From an uncultured Leptolyngbyaceae cyanobacterium (GTDB lineage Bacteria; Cyanobacteriota; Cyanobacteriia; Leptolyngbyales; Leptolyngbyaceae), in contig CALIDI010000018.1 in the NCBI GenBank assembly GCA_938023035.1, positions 1 to 64,000 on the forward strand: 64,000 nt of DNA. Direction: 5' to 3'. The notes beneath the pieces were generated by a model. The model did not search any database. It was not told where the DNA came from and saw only the letters and a list, made by a program, of their open reading frames with translations. Both the position numbers and the translations under genes were made by a program. Shown here in pieces: positions 10,265-20,118 of the stretch (the stretch's first letter is position 1; the number at the start of each line of letters is the position of its first letter).

Positions 10265-11404
10265 CTAACCCATAACGGTTTGTACCACCTGAGCCAGACA
10301 TTGAGCGGCGGCCTCTGGGGTATATTCCGCCATGATCTGCTTTGAGCGCTCACCCATGGTCGCGATCGCCGCTGGATCATCTAGAAACTTCTGCATCAAA
10401 TCCGCTAACTCCTGAGGATCTTGGGGAGCAAAGACATAGCCATTTTCCCCATGCACAACCAGCTCTGAAGTCCCTGCGCCCTTGGAGCAAAGAATTGGTT
10501 TGCCCAGCAACATGGCCTCCAAGGTCACCACACCCCAGGTATCTTCCAGCGTGGGAAAAACAAACACATCCGCCTGCTCAAAATAGGTACCAATCTGGTC
10601 ATAGGGAATGCGCCCAGCCCATTGCACGCGATCGCTAAGGTGATGAGCCTGGCAGAAAGCCTCTAGTTCTGCCCGTTGTTCTCCGCTGCCGACAACCAAC
10701 AGAGTATAATGGTCGTAACCCCGCGCTTTTAACCGAGCACAAGCCTCGAGCAAGAGAGGTAAACCCTTACGGGATACCAAATGCCCAACAAACAAAAAGA
10801 TCGGTCGCTTTAAGCTAACAAAGACATCAAGATTGACCTCACCCGTGCTTCCTGGCAAAGTCTTCTCATCAGGAATTTCGTACGGCTGCACAAAGACGCG
10901 ATCCGCTCTTGCTTGCAACCAATCGAGTAAGTAAGCCCTTCCACCCCGGCTATTGGTAATACAGGCGTCTGCCAACCGTACCATCACCCGACGCACAAAC
11001 AATCGCAGGGGGGAGTGGCGATAGTCAACCCCCGGAGAACTGCCCTCATAGGCAATAATCACCCGATACCAAAGCAATGGCTTGAGCATCAGTGCCAGGA
11101 TAGTCCAGATGCCAAAGGAACTGGTAATCACCACATGGGGACGTAAGCGTAGGAGGTGTCCAACAATTCCAGGAGACAAATAAGTAAAGTTGTCGCCGTA
11201 ACTGCCCTCATCTTTATTAATTTCAATCACCCTAAACTGGCCAACAACCTCGACCTTTAGCTTTCCCTCTAGCCCTCGGGCAAACCCAGGAAAAAGCCCA
11301 GTGTAAACGGTTGTCTCTGGAAACTGTTGAGTAAACTCAGCGAGTGCGGGTTGCCAGTAAAACCATGCGACAGGGAGCAGCCAGGAAATGCGCAAGTTAT
11401 TCAT
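10265..11404 (-). CDS. GT4 family glycosyltransferase
   Basis: 379 residues from ATG 11404 (MNNLRISWLLPVAWFYW). A TTG start at 11431 is also open but would add only nine residues. The sequence has YEGSSPGVDYRHSP in the acceptor domain and FLFVGHLVSRKGLPLLL, VVGSGEQRAELE and FPTLEDTWGVVTLEAMLLG in the donor domain, as expected of GT4. It appears to be the first gene of the four-gene glycosyltransferase run, and the 11405-11768 gap upstream is the likely promoter region, although no clear promoter is visible. No strong ribosome-binding site precedes either start. Confidence 0.88.
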   Translation of the reverse strand: MNNLRISWLLPVAWFYWQPALAEFTQQFPETTVYTGLFPGFARGLEGKLKVEVVGQFRVIEINKDEGSYGDNFTYLSPGIVGHLLRLRPHVVITSSFGIWTILALMLKPLLWYRVIIAYEGSSPGVDYRHSPLRLFVRRVMVRLADACITNSRGGRAYLLDWLQARADRVFVQPYEIPDEKTLPGSTGEVNLDVFVSLKRPIFLFVGHLVSRKGLPLLLEACARLKARGYDHYTLLVVGSGEQRAELEAFCQAHHLSDRVQWAGRIPYDQIGTYFEQADVFVFPTLEDTWGVVTLEAMLLGKPILCSKGAGTSELVVHGENGYVFAPQDPQELADLMQKFLDDPAAIATMGERSKQIMAEYTPEAAAQCLAQVVQTVMG

Positions 11405-11768
11405 AGGATTTAGATAAAAATACCCAATCAACCAAAAGAAGCATCAGCCCATCAGTAGGAGGGAAACCCTACCGGCTACCCATAGACGGTTCGACTCAGT
11501 TATTTAAGCTGTGAGCCTGAATATGGAAGACTAGACGAATTACAAAAACTGATTGATTACCTGCGTCATCAATATAATTAATAATTAGCGATACTTCTCA
11601 GAAAACCAGGCTAAGCCAAAAGTTACTGGAAACCTTCATTAAATCTAGAGGAACTATAGAACATCACGGAAAAAGCACTGGGATAAATTTTGGAGTCTTT
11701 GCAAAAAACTCATATTCCAGTGAACCAAGGGTGAACCAAGGTCAAGAATTTCTCAATGAAGCCGGATT
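11405..11768. other. Gene-free stretch with an 11-bp tandem repeat
   Basis: No supported gene. GTGAACCAAGG occurs twice in tandem at 11720-11741. A short open run near 11504-11575 reads YGRLDELQKLIDYLRHQYN before a double TAA and could be the tail of a lost gene, but it has no start codon or partner. The stretch probably carries the promoter of the glycosyltransferase run on the minus strand and the 3' end of the response-regulator gene. Confidence 0.4.
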
Positions 11769-12167
11769 CTACAAACTTGAGGAACGAGTCTGCTCCCAGT
11801 GGAGCAGATCTAATAGCTGGGTTGCTAGCTTTGCTGGTTTAAAGGGCTTTGTAATCACCGCAGTTACCCCCAGTGCGGCAAACCGACTTTGGTCAGAGGG
11901 CTGTACTCGTGCTGTAAGTAGAATCACGGGAATATGACGAGTTTTTGGGTTTGCCTGCAATTGCTGAAATGTACTCGCCCCATCCATATCTGGCAGCATA
12001 ACATCCAATAAAATAGCATCGGGTTGTTCTGCCACTGCCTTTAGTAACCCTTCCTGACTTGAGCAAGCAACCAACACTTCTAGACCGGCCATCAGTTCCA
12101 GGCTAGCTTGGGCAATTTCTCTAATGTCATCCTCGTCATCAATAATCAGAACTCGCTTAGCTGACAC
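11769..12167 (-). CDS. Stand-alone receiver-domain response regulator
   Basis: 132 residues consisting of one CheY-like receiver. Start GTG 12167 is chosen because GGAGA sits seven bases upstream. The acidic pair is in LIIDDEDD, the phospho-acceptor is D55 in LLDVMLPD, the Thr switch is in LLTAR, and the conserved lysine is K107 in TKPFKP. With no output domain it must act through protein contact or as a phosphorelay shuttle. It lies about 0.7 kb downstream of the multi-receiver/HPt protein on the same strand, so phosphotransfer from that HPt is possible (inference). Confidence 0.9.
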   Translation of the reverse strand: MSAKRVLIIDDEDDIREIAQASLELMAGLEVLVACSSQEGLLKAVAEQPDAILLDVMLPDMDGASTFQQLQANPKTRHIPVILLTARVQPSDQSRFAALGVTAVITKPFKPAKLATQLLDLLHWEQTRSSSL

Positions 12168-12299
12168 GGCAATTTCTCCGGCAATATGATGAGAGCAGCC
12201 ATTGTTCTATTGATAGCATTCAAGTCTGTTTATGTAATTTTTTTCGGAAGGTGTATGCTCTTGGGTCGCAACGATTGGGGCTAAAAAAGCGCCAGAACG

Positions 12300-12445
12300 A
12301 GTGCATCCCAGTTCTGCAAATTTGCCCACTCTTTGGGCAGAGCAAAGCTCTAAAGCCTCTACCCCTGCTCTCAGAACAGGAGAAGGAGGGCCAGATTCAA
12401 ACAACTTCTCTCATTCTGGACAAGAGCTTGAGGGTGAGGGATAAA
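12300..12445. repeat. Interspersed GC-rich repeat, diverged copy R2
   Basis: Contains CTACCCCTGCTCTCAGAACAG, GGCCAGATTCAAA and TTGAGGGTGAGGGATAAA blocks shared in part with copies at 20285, 23138 and 48478. The boundaries are approximate. Together with R3 it fills most of the 12168-12886 gap, in which I see no convincing gene. Confidence 0.45.
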
Positions 12446-12717
12446 AGGCAGGACAGACCCTGTGAGAGCTTTACCTCCAAAAAATGCGACAACGTGATTC
12501 CGACTGCTAGCTTTACCGTACTTATAAAGTGACTGATTCTGACACATCCGTCGTCTAAGTAAGACGTTAGGGTTAACGCGGGCGATTTAGGCTGCATGTA
12601 CTCAATTATTCTCTAGTATGACCTAAAATTTGAGAAACTAAAGATGATAGAAATACTGAAACCTTGCGATCGCGGGTTCAACTAAGCTACACAACTGAGG
12701 ATAAGCTCACAGAGCTT

Positions 12718-12802
12718 GGGAGCCTGCCGCCTTTGCAGGCCCTCATCCCCCGACCCTTTCTCCCAACCTGGGAGAAGGGGAATATCAGAAGTGACATGCA
12801 CT
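12718..12802. repeat. MITE-like palindromic repeat, copy R3
   Basis: CCTTTGCAGGCCCTCATCCC, then CTCCCAACCTGGGAGAAGGG, then AGAAGTGACATGC. It aligns with the reverse complement of R1 along its whole length and ends in the family terminus GTGACATGC. Confidence 0.65.
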
Positions 12803-12886
12803 CTTCTCACAGAATGCGGTTTTACTTTTTTGAACCAGCCCATTCTAGGTTTTAGGGGTCGCGATCGCGTTTTACCGACTGAGAAA

Positions 12887-14764
12887 TTACAAATTTTGCG
12901 GTGAGGTGGGTTTCCCTTGCCGCGATCGCTGTAGCCGATTTAAGAGACACAGGATCAGTTCTGCTGGAATAATCGGCTTGATCAGGTAGTCATCAACCCC
13001 TGCACTCAATGCCTGTTGTTTACTTTCGGAGCTAGCTTCTGAGGTCAGGCAAACTACCGGTAACCAGTTCCAAGTCGGATCTTGGCGAAGCGACTGGCAG
13101 AGTTCAATCCCACTGATTTGAGGCATATTCCAATCAACAATGACTAGGTCAGGCTGGAGATGGGTGAGCGTTTCCCAGAATTGGGCCGGGTCATCCAGGC
13201 AAGTCAAGTGGATGTTGTAAGGTTCTAGAATCAGTCGAATGGCTATTAAGATCTGGGTATCGTCGTCAACAGCTAAAACGATTGCAGGAGGGGAGGTTGG
13301 AGCTGTTAGGGTTACCCTGATCGCTTGCAAGGTTTCCACTGGTTCTAGTTCCCGTGGGATAAAGCACTGAGAGCCAAAACGTAGCGCTAGCAGTCGATCG
13401 CGGGTACTTGCCCCGTTACCCGTCATCATCATTAAGGGCACTGGGCTTTGTTGCCGAAATGCGGCCACCTGTGCAGCATTTGCTTCGGTAAGCAGGGCAA
13501 CATCAATCAGTATCACGTCGGGGGCGATTGTTTGGAGCTGGGCCTGCGCTGACTCTAGGTCAGGGGCGATCGCTGCCTGAATGTTAAGCCCAGTAGCCGC
13601 CATCACCAAACGATTGGCCGCTTGACTATTCTCATTAACGACCAGCAAGCTAAATTGCTGCGGCGATGGCCAGTGAATGACTAAGCTATTTGAGTCGGGT
13701 TCTAAGCTGGAAGGGTTAGGGGCTTGTTCTAGCTGCTGTCGTAACGCTATGACCAGAGGCTCAACTTGAACCGCAAGGGCTGATTGCACCTGAACATTCA
13801 GCGCTGGTTCAAAATACTCTTCAATTTGTCGAGCGATTTGCGATCCTAAATTAAACCCAAACGTTCCCAGGGAACCTGCAAGCTTGTGGGCCGTTTGCCT
13901 CGCTTGAAGATATTGCTCTTCGTCCAAGGTATTGGCGGCGAGAGCTTGAACGCTACTTACTAATTGATCCACCCGTTCGAGGGTTCGATCTTTCGTCAGT
14001 TCCCAGATTTCCGCTGCAATGGCCTCAAGCGTTTCTTCGGGGCGACTACTGGTCTGAGGCGTGAGGAGTTCGGGGGAAGTTTCAGCCAGATAGGTCGGGT
14101 TAATTCGATAACCTTGTCCGTAGAGGGTTTCGATTAAATCATTGGCTCCCACGGTTTTGAGCTCACGCCGAATATTTTTAATGTGAGACTTAATGGTATC
14201 TTCGTTAGGCGGGTCTTCGCCGGATGACCAGAGCCGGTCAATCATCATACTGCGACTAAATACTTGCTGGGGATGGCGTAAAAAAAGCTCTAGGATGAGA
14301 TATTCCTTACGACTAAACCGCAGCAGTTGCTCGCCATAGGTGACTTCACAGGATCTTGGATCGAGTTGTAAGCGGCCACAGGTCAAAATGGGCGTACCTG
14401 CGGTGCGGCCTCGCCTCAGGAGGGCGCGGATGCGGGCTGCTAGTTCCTGAATGTTGAAGGGCTTGACAACATAATCATCGGCACCGCTGTCTAGCCCTAA
14501 AAGTCGATCAGTGGTCGTATCCCGTGCGGTTAATAACAGCACCAGTACAGAATGATTGTCAGCACGTAGGCGCTGGCAGAAGCTGATCCCATCGAGTCTA
14601 GGTAAACCAATATCGAGCAGGATTAAATCGTAGGAATAGGTCTGAGCCAGATCCCAGCCGGCTTCTCCATCGCTAGCAACATCAATAACGTAATTTTGCT
14701 CAGCCAGGGCAGCGGTTAACAACTCGACAATGCTGGCATCATCTTCAACTAAAAGAATTCTCAT
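12887..14764 (-). CDS. Multidomain response regulator: REC - winged helix - HPt - REC - REC
   Basis: 625 residues from ATG 14764. REC1 (1-120) has EDD, D51 (LLDIGLP) and K101. An OmpR-type winged helix follows at about 125-222 (SRKEYLILELFL, HIKNIRRELK, YGQGYRI). An HPt-like segment (245-345) has H293 in QTAHKLAGSLG. REC2 (370-485) is degenerate: the acidic pair is replaced by NEN and the usual KP by PR, although D421 remains. REC3 (492-612) is canonical, with VDDD, D544 (IVDWNMP) and K596. A DNA-binding regulator that also carries its own HPt and two extra receivers could integrate several phosphorelay inputs. No kinase lies directly beside it; the closest are the divergent REC-kinase at 15782 and the receiver at 11769. 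Target genes unknown. Confidence 0.9.
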   Translation of the reverse strand: MRILLVEDDASIVELLTAALAEQNYVIDVASDGEAGWDLAQTYSYDLILLDIGLPRLDGISFCQRLRADNHSVLVLLLTARDTTTDRLLGLDSGADDYVVKPFNIQELAARIRALLRRGRTAGTPILTCGRLQLDPRSCEVTYGEQLLRFSRKEYLILELFLRHPQQVFSRSMMIDRLWSSGEDPPNEDTIKSHIKNIRRELKTVGANDLIETLYGQGYRINPTYLAETSPELLTPQTSSRPEETLEAIAAEIWELTKDRTLERVDQLVSSVQALAANTLDEEQYLQARQTAHKLAGSLGTFGFNLGSQIARQIEEYFEPALNVQVQSALAVQVEPLVIALRQQLEQAPNPSSLEPDSNSLVIHWPSPQQFSLLVVNENSQAANRLVMAATGLNIQAAIAPDLESAQAQLQTIAPDVILIDVALLTEANAAQVAAFRQQSPVPLMMMTGNGASTRDRLLALRFGSQCFIPRELEPVETLQAIRVTLTAPTSPPAIVLAVDDDTQILIAIRLILEPYNIHLTCLDDPAQFWETLTHLQPDLVIVDWNMPQISGIELCQSLRQDPTWNWLPVVCLTSEASSESKQQALSAGVDDYLIKPIIPAELILCLLNRLQRSRQGKPTSPQNL

Positions 14765-15781
14765 AAGCGCAATAATGCTAACCCTTGCTCAGGCGATTGT
14801 GCCAAAGACTTTACCGCTTTGGTTTGTTCATTCAGGCAGGAACAGCAGTGGTGTCTATTGCTATGGGGCTGACAAATCGCTGCTGTTAAGCTGGTAATAG
14901 GAATGCGCAAACGATTGGGGCGATCGCTGCTGCGTGCTCAATATCTGAATACTTTGAGGTTGTGACCCGCAAGGCATTGCCATGGGCAACAGTTAGGTCA
15001 CAATTTGTCAACTGTCTGGGGAGGCTGACCAAAGAAGGGCATTTGGCCATTAACTAAGGTGACACTTCATTACCTTGTTGACAGCATAATGAATAAAGGT
15101 GGAAAAGTTGAGTAGTTGAGTAAAAGAAGCTACCACCTGATAGGCGTTTAAGTGTAATCACTTGATAGTTTATCTGGAATCTGTGCCAGCTTTGCAACTG
15201 GTATGGGTATTGTCAAAGGCGATTCTGGGCTGATTTCTCTAGGGAAATCGTAGAGTCGGATACGGCGATCGCCCGGTTACTGAGTCCATTGAGGGTTAGG
15301 GAAAGGTGGGAGCAGCGTCTCTGGGTAGGGGGTTCCACCCCCGAAATTGGCTACAATTTAATTGTGCTCGGCCACTTACTCTGCGCATGGGCTGGTAAAG
15401 TCAGACAGGTCAGTGACTACCAGAGTTGATGTTTTATTTGATACGTGGTTTTTCGGGTGACTCAATGCCCCCTGACTTGATGCTCCTGAAAGATCTACTG
15501 AAAATTTTCCCCAAGTTTTCCACTTTTAAAGTTTAGATTTTAACTTGCACCGTATAAGTACTAAAACCGAGAATTTCTGATGATTGTTGGAACTCTGATG
15601 ACACCGTCCATGCCCTGGAAAGATGAGTGGGTTGCTGAGGGATGCGCTACTGTTTTTGTTGTGGCGTTGTGGTTTTTACGGTGAGATGGCTCCGCAATAT
15701 CACGGTTTGTGATTTGACAGGGCGGCGTTCTCACACTGGGTTACTGAGTATGATCACAGCCTCTTCTGCGGTTTCCACGGT
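14765..15781. other. About 1 kb without a supported gene between divergent regulators
   Basis: Separates the REC-wHTH-HPt-REC-REC gene (minus) from the REC-kinase gene (plus), so it should hold both promoters. Visible structure: a GGGGGttccaCCCCC hairpin at 15328-15342 and a GCGATCGC-like site near 14930. Two ORFs of about 28 codons start at 15598 and 15623, but neither has a ribosome-binding site. Confidence 0.4.
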
Positions 15782-17269
15782 ATGGTGTTGGTTAAGCGCA
15801 TCTACCTTGGCCTGGTCGGCATGCTTCTAAATTCTGGGTTCTCTCCGTTCGCATCTCCTACTCAATTGCATTCAGTCGTGAACAGTCATTCTATAAAGTC
15901 TCAAGCTGGCAGCATCTTAATTGTAGATGATGTGCCTGATAGTCTCAGGTTGTTATCTCGTATGTTGACGCATAAGGGCTACGAAATTCGCAGCGCTTTG
16001 AGCGGGGTATTTGCCCTGCAAACTGCCCGGGCGGCTCCGCCCGATTTGATCTTGCTAGATATCAATATGCCTCAGATGGATGGATATGAGGTTTGCTTGC
16101 AGCTTAAGGCGGATGCTCGTACTCGTGAGATTCCAATTATTTTTATCAGTGCGTTGAATGACTCGGCTGATCGGGTAAAAGCCTTTCAAGTGGGAGGGGC
16201 CGATTACATTGCAAAGCCGTGTTCTATGGAAGAGGTTTCTGTTCGTGTTGAAAATCAGTTGCGTTTGTGCCGGTTGCAAGCTCAGTTGAGTAGTCAGAGT
16301 GTGCGGTTGCAGCAGCAGATCAATGAGCGAGATCGCGCGTTACGAGCGGGAAAAGTCTTTCTAGAAGTGCGGCAGCAGATTCAGTTGCAGTTGCAAAAGC
16401 TGAATGAAGAATTGGCCCGCTCCAACCAGGAGCTTGAGCATTTTGCTCACGGGGTTGCCCATGACTTGCAACAACCGTTACAGAGTATTTCTGGGTTTGC
16501 TCGATTGTTGTCGGTTAAATATGGCGATTCTCTGGATGAAACGGCGCAGCAATATCTGGCCTGCATTGCGGATTCGGGCAATCATTTACAGCATCTGATT
16601 CAGGATTTGCTGGCCTATGCTCAGGTAGGGCAGCAGGTGCAACCTTTTGCCCCGGTGGACTGCAATCGAGTTTTGGCTCAAGTCAGGACAAATCTCAATG
16701 CCGCGATCGCAGAGCGTTCTGTGCTTTTGACCCATGCAGACTTACCGGAGGTTGCTGGCAGTGAGCCTCAGCTTGTGCAACTGTTTCAAAATTTGATTAG
16801 TAATGCTATTAAATTTACTCGTCTAGAAGTGTCTCCCCATATTCGCATTTCAGTGACCCTCGAGGGCGATCGATGGCTATTTGGCGTTCATGACAATGGA
16901 ATTGGGATTCCATCCCAAGAAATGGAGCGCGTTTTCCAGGCATTTCAGCGGTTACACTCTACTCGGCAATATCCTGGAAACGGCATCGGTTTAGCCACCT
17001 GCAAAAAGATTGTGGATCACCATCAGGGCAAAATTTGGGTCGAGTCGCAGCTTGATGTTGGCAGTAGCTTTTACTTTACATTGCCCCATCTCAGCACCTT
17101 AACTACTGGCTTGGCTAACCCTTCGATATTGACGGAGGAGTCTAAGGCGTTGGAAAAATCAGCCTCCCTTGATCAGGATCGACAGAAGTGTAGGCTCCTT
17201 CCAACCCATTTAGAAGCACTGCGGCTGAAGCGTTATCTCGATTCTTCGCTAATTGATACATCGAGCTAA
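15782..17269 (+). CDS. Hybrid receiver-histidine kinase
   Basis: 495 residues from ATG 15782; a second ATG at 15824 is possible. REC (about 44-160) has IVDD, D93 (LLDINMPQ) and K145 (AKP). A coiled coil (165-218) leads into HisKA, where H227 sits in FAHGVAHDLQQPLQ, a variant typical of cyanobacterial phytochrome-like kinases. The HATPase has N (LFQNLISNAIKF), G1 (DNGIGIP), F (AFQRLHS) and G2 (GNGIGLATC) boxes. No membrane helix or sensor domain is present, so it is a soluble kinase whose input is probably the phosphorylation state of its own receiver. It is divergent from the 625-residue phosphorelay regulator, which is a candidate partner (inference from position). Confidence 0.92.
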   Translation: MVLVKRIYLGLVGMLLNSGFSPFASPTQLHSVVNSHSIKSQAGSILIVDDVPDSLRLLSRMLTHKGYEIRSALSGVFALQTARAAPPDLILLDINMPQMDGYEVCLQLKADARTREIPIIFISALNDSADRVKAFQVGGADYIAKPCSMEEVSVRVENQLRLCRLQAQLSSQSVRLQQQINERDRALRAGKVFLEVRQQIQLQLQKLNEELARSNQELEHFAHGVAHDLQQPLQSISGFARLLSVKYGDSLDETAQQYLACIADSGNHLQHLIQDLLAYAQVGQQVQPFAPVDCNRVLAQVRTNLNAAIAERSVLLTHADLPEVAGSEPQLVQLFQNLISNAIKFTRLEVSPHIRISVTLEGDRWLFGVHDNGIGIPSQEMERVFQAFQRLHSTRQYPGNGIGLATCKKIVDHHQGKIWVESQLDVGSSFYFTLPHLSTLTTGLANPSILTEESKALEKSASLDQDRQKCRLLPTHLEALRLKRYLDSSLIDTSS

Positions 17270-17333
17270 TCGGGTCGGGGCGCTTGACTGCCCCAACTAG
17301 CCTATCAGCATGAATTCAGAGCAGGACGTTTGC

Positions 17334-18503
17334 CTACAGATAAGGGGCTGGATCGATCGGTTCACCCTCTCGCCGCACTTCAAAGTGGAGATGGGGGCCG
17401 GTAGAAAATCCGGTTGAACCCACTGCTGCGATCGCCTGACCCTGCTCAACCGTTTGCCCTTCACTGATATAGAGTTCACTGGCATGGGCATAAAGCGTTG
17501 TCATACCGTCACCATGATCCACAATCACAGCATTGCCATAGCCGCCATACCAGCCTGAAAAAATCACAGTCCCCCGATCAGCAGCATAAATTGGAGTTCC
17601 GTAATCGGCCCCAAAATCAATACCACCGTGAAACCGTTCGTAACCCAAAATCGGGTGCACGCGCCAGCCAAAGGTGCTAGTAATGACCCCATTCGTTGGA
17701 AAGACCATTTGCCCACTCCCACGAACGGTGGTACGACTGGCGGCCAGTTTACGCTGAATCAGTACAGTAAGATTGCGAGAGTCTTGTTCTAATTGGATTT
17801 CGGCGGCAGCCATCGCGCGGCGATCGTTCTGCAAGCGCTCAACCATCGTTTGCTGTGCTCTCGCCTGTTTCTGGTATTGGGCTTTTTGGGTATAGAGTTG
17901 CTGGGTCAGCAGAATTACCTCATTTTTCTTTTTTGCCACCTGGTTGCGTTGCTGATCGATCTGATCGGCACCCAGGCGTAAACTGGCCAGCATTTTGCGA
18001 TCGGCGATGTAGACCTGTTTGAGTTGGTAACGCCGGGCTAAAAATTCACTGATATTCTCACTTTGCAGCAGAACCGCCCAACCCCGATCGACCTGTTGGC
18101 GTTGCAAAAACCGCAACCGTGCCGCTGTTGCCCTTTGCTTTTGGCGAAAACTGTTTTCAGTTTGCAGCAGTTTTTGTTCAATTTCTGCAAGCTCGCGGTT
18201 TGCCTGTTCTAACTTGGCCTCGTTCGCCTGAATTTGCTCATCCGTTACTTGAATGTTTTGGCGCAGGCTCTGGAGCTTTTGTTGTGCGGCGTTTTCTTGT
18301 TGTTGTAGGCGATCGCGCTGCTGCTGTATTTGTAAGCGTTTTTGCTCGAGTTGTTGTTGCTGCTGCCGCAATTCTTCTACCGACTGAGCTTGGGCTGATG
18401 GGGCACCCCACCCTAAAAGGCAAACCCCTAGGCAGAAACTCAACAGCAATAATTGCCATTGCTTTAAGCGCTTTTTCCACCACTCCATTAACCGGGCAAG
18501 CAT
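17334..18503 (-). CDS. M23 metallopeptidase, EnvC/NlpD-like murein hydrolase or activator
   Basis: 389 residues from ATG 18503. A signal peptide (LLLLSFCLGVCLLGW, cleavage near AQAQ) is followed by a long coiled coil rich in Gln, Glu and Arg (40-250). The LytM/M23 domain has zinc ligands H292 and D296 in HGGIDFG, a further histidine in YAHAS, and H371/H373 in GPHLHFE. All metal ligands are present, so the peptidase could be active rather than a degenerate activator. It acts in the periplasm on peptidoglycan, probably in daughter-cell separation. It converges on the REC-kinase gene with a 64-bp gap. Confidence 0.92.
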   Translation of the reverse strand: MLARLMEWWKKRLKQWQLLLLSFCLGVCLLGWGAPSAQAQSVEELRQQQQQLEQKRLQIQQQRDRLQQQENAAQQKLQSLRQNIQVTDEQIQANEAKLEQANRELAEIEQKLLQTENSFRQKQRATAARLRFLQRQQVDRGWAVLLQSENISEFLARRYQLKQVYIADRKMLASLRLGADQIDQQRNQVAKKKNEVILLTQQLYTQKAQYQKQARAQQTMVERLQNDRRAMAAAEIQLEQDSRNLTVLIQRKLAASRTTVRGSGQMVFPTNGVITSTFGWRVHPILGYERFHGGIDFGADYGTPIYAADRGTVIFSGWYGGYGNAVIVDHGDGMTTLYAHASELYISEGQTVEQGQAIAAVGSTGFSTGPHLHFEVRREGEPIDPAPYL

Positions 18504-18744
18504 TTCTCTAGAACCGAGATTGCAATTAACGAAAGTCTATTATGCCTGGGCTAAGAGAATCTGCACGAGGAAAGCGGAATTTCACTTATTCTCCTGGAAA
18601 ATCTTGATTCTCTCATGCTGGTCAAGCCCTACTCAGCGATTAAGATAGGCATACACGAGTAATCTCGATCGGCTCAAGTTGGCTAAATAGCTAAACGATA
18701 GATTTTGAACCTGTGGCTTTGTCTGTTGCAGGGACGGGTAGAGG

Positions 18745-20118
18745 ATGGCGATGAACTCGTGGCAATCAACTCAATTATTAATTGATCAACAGTTGCCCAA
18801 AGGTGTGATGAATAATTCTGAGACTTCTGGCATCGGTTCTTCCCCAGCAAAAAGTAGTAACGTGGCGGCTGGAAAGGGGGCGCATGGCTACTTCGATGAT
18901 GCTGACGATTTTGCCGGACAGACCTCTGCGACTGAGACAATTGTCTCACGCCAGGTGAGTCGGAGCTTGTCTTCCGAGGCGATGGCTATGATTAAACGGG
19001 GCAATCGCCCCCCTTCAGGGCACCTCTCCCAATCGGCGATCGTCATCTTGGCCTTGGGGGTGATGGCAACTGGGTTGCTGCTGGGGATTCCCTGGGCCGG
19101 TTTTGCCGGAGCGCTGGTGGCCATTCTGGTTTCTCTACGGTTGTTGTGGGTACCCCTCCAACCTGTTGTGCTGGAACTCTTGACTGAAGATGAAACCCCT
19201 TTGCTAATCGGCACGGTTGGGATCTTCCTGGCGTTACTGGGCGGCTTGAGCTTGTTGGGATTTTATCGCTGGCTCTGGCAACAGGTGCAAGCTGTTAATT
19301 GGGAGGCGGTTGGAGCACTGGGGGAGGTGTTTGGGGCGCTGGGTCAAATTCTGATTGCGGTGCTGGCCGTTTATATCGCCTGGCGGCAGTATGTGATCTC
19401 GCGGAATCTCACAATTCAACAAAACATCATTACCCAGCAACAGACGATTGATAGCTACTTTCAAGGGGTTTCAGAGCTGGTTTTAGATGAAGAAGGTTTG
19501 TTAGAAGATTGGCCCCAGGAGCGGGCGATCGCCGAAGGGCGAACGGCGGCCATTCTCAGCAGTGTGGATGCCTCTGGCAAAGCAAAAGTCATTCGCTTTT
19601 TATCGCGGGCGCGGCTGCTCTCACCGTTGAAGCGGGATGCACGGCTGGGCCGTGCCATCTTAGATGGGGCGGGGGGCTACGCCGAAGATCGGCTGCATGG
19701 CATTCGGGTGATTGATTTGGGCGTGATGTTGGCCGGAGCGGATCTATCCGATACCGATTTACGCTGGACCGATCTGAGTGAGGCGAATCTGATTCGAGCC
19801 AACTTGGCCCGTTGCGATCTGGTTAAGGCAAACCTGGCGCGAACAATTCTGGTGGATGCTAATTTAACCGGCTCTGACCTCAACGGTACTCGCTTTTTTT
19901 ACGGCGATGTTGAGATGGCCTCTCCTCGCAGTCAAACCGTTCCTCCTAATTACCGGACGGGTGAACATACAGGTGCCGTCATTGAAGGGGCGGATTTTTC
20001 TGGCGTTATGCAACTGTCGCCCGAACAACGCTACTATTGCTGTGCCTGGGGTGGCACAAAGACTCGTCGTACAATTCCCGGTGGTTGTGAAGGGATTCCC
20101 AATAAATTGGGGCACTGA
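18745..20118 (+). CDS. Membrane protein with pentapeptide repeats
   Basis: 457 residues from ATG 18745; a second ATG at 18751 is better spaced from GAGG. The polar N-terminal 95 residues are followed by four hydrophobic segments: about 96-140 (VILALGVMATGLLLG), 150-185 and 200-220 (ILIAVLAVYIAW). A cytoplasmic helical part follows, then pentapeptide repeats around 330-385 (ADLSDTDLRWTDLSEANL, ANLARCDLVKANL, ANLTGSDL). The C-terminus has Cys pairs (YYCCAWGG, GGCEG). The repeats form a right-handed quadrilateral helix used for protein contact; the function is unknown. It stands alone on the plus strand. Confidence 0.85.
   Translation: MAMNSWQSTQLLIDQQLPKGVMNNSETSGIGSSPAKSSNVAAGKGAHGYFDDADDFAGQTSATETIVSRQVSRSLSSEAMAMIKRGNRPPSGHLSQSAIVILALGVMATGLLLGIPWAGFAGALVAILVSLRLLWVPLQPVVLELLTEDETPLLIGTVGIFLALLGGLSLLGFYRWLWQQVQAVNWEAVGALGEVFGALGQILIAVLAVYIAWRQYVISRNLTIQQNIITQQQTIDSYFQGVSELVLDEEGLLEDWPQERAIAEGRTAAILSSVDASGKAKVIRFLSRARLLSPLKRDARLGRAILDGAGGYAEDRLHGIRVIDLGVMLAGADLSDTDLRWTDLSEANLIRANLARCDLVKANLARTILVDANLTGSDLNGTRFFYGDVEMASPRSQTVPPNYRTGEHTGAVIEGADFSGVMQLSPEQRYYCCAWGGTKTRRTIPGGCEGIPNKLGH

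Noticed and set aside
12207-12904. Several 60-90-codon ORFs on both strands
   Set aside because: They translate repeats R2 and R3, with no ribosome-binding sites and mutually overlapping frames.
18119-18511. 130-codon plus-strand ORF opposite the M23 peptidase
   Set aside because: Antisense shadow of the Gln/Arg-rich coiled coil and signal peptide.
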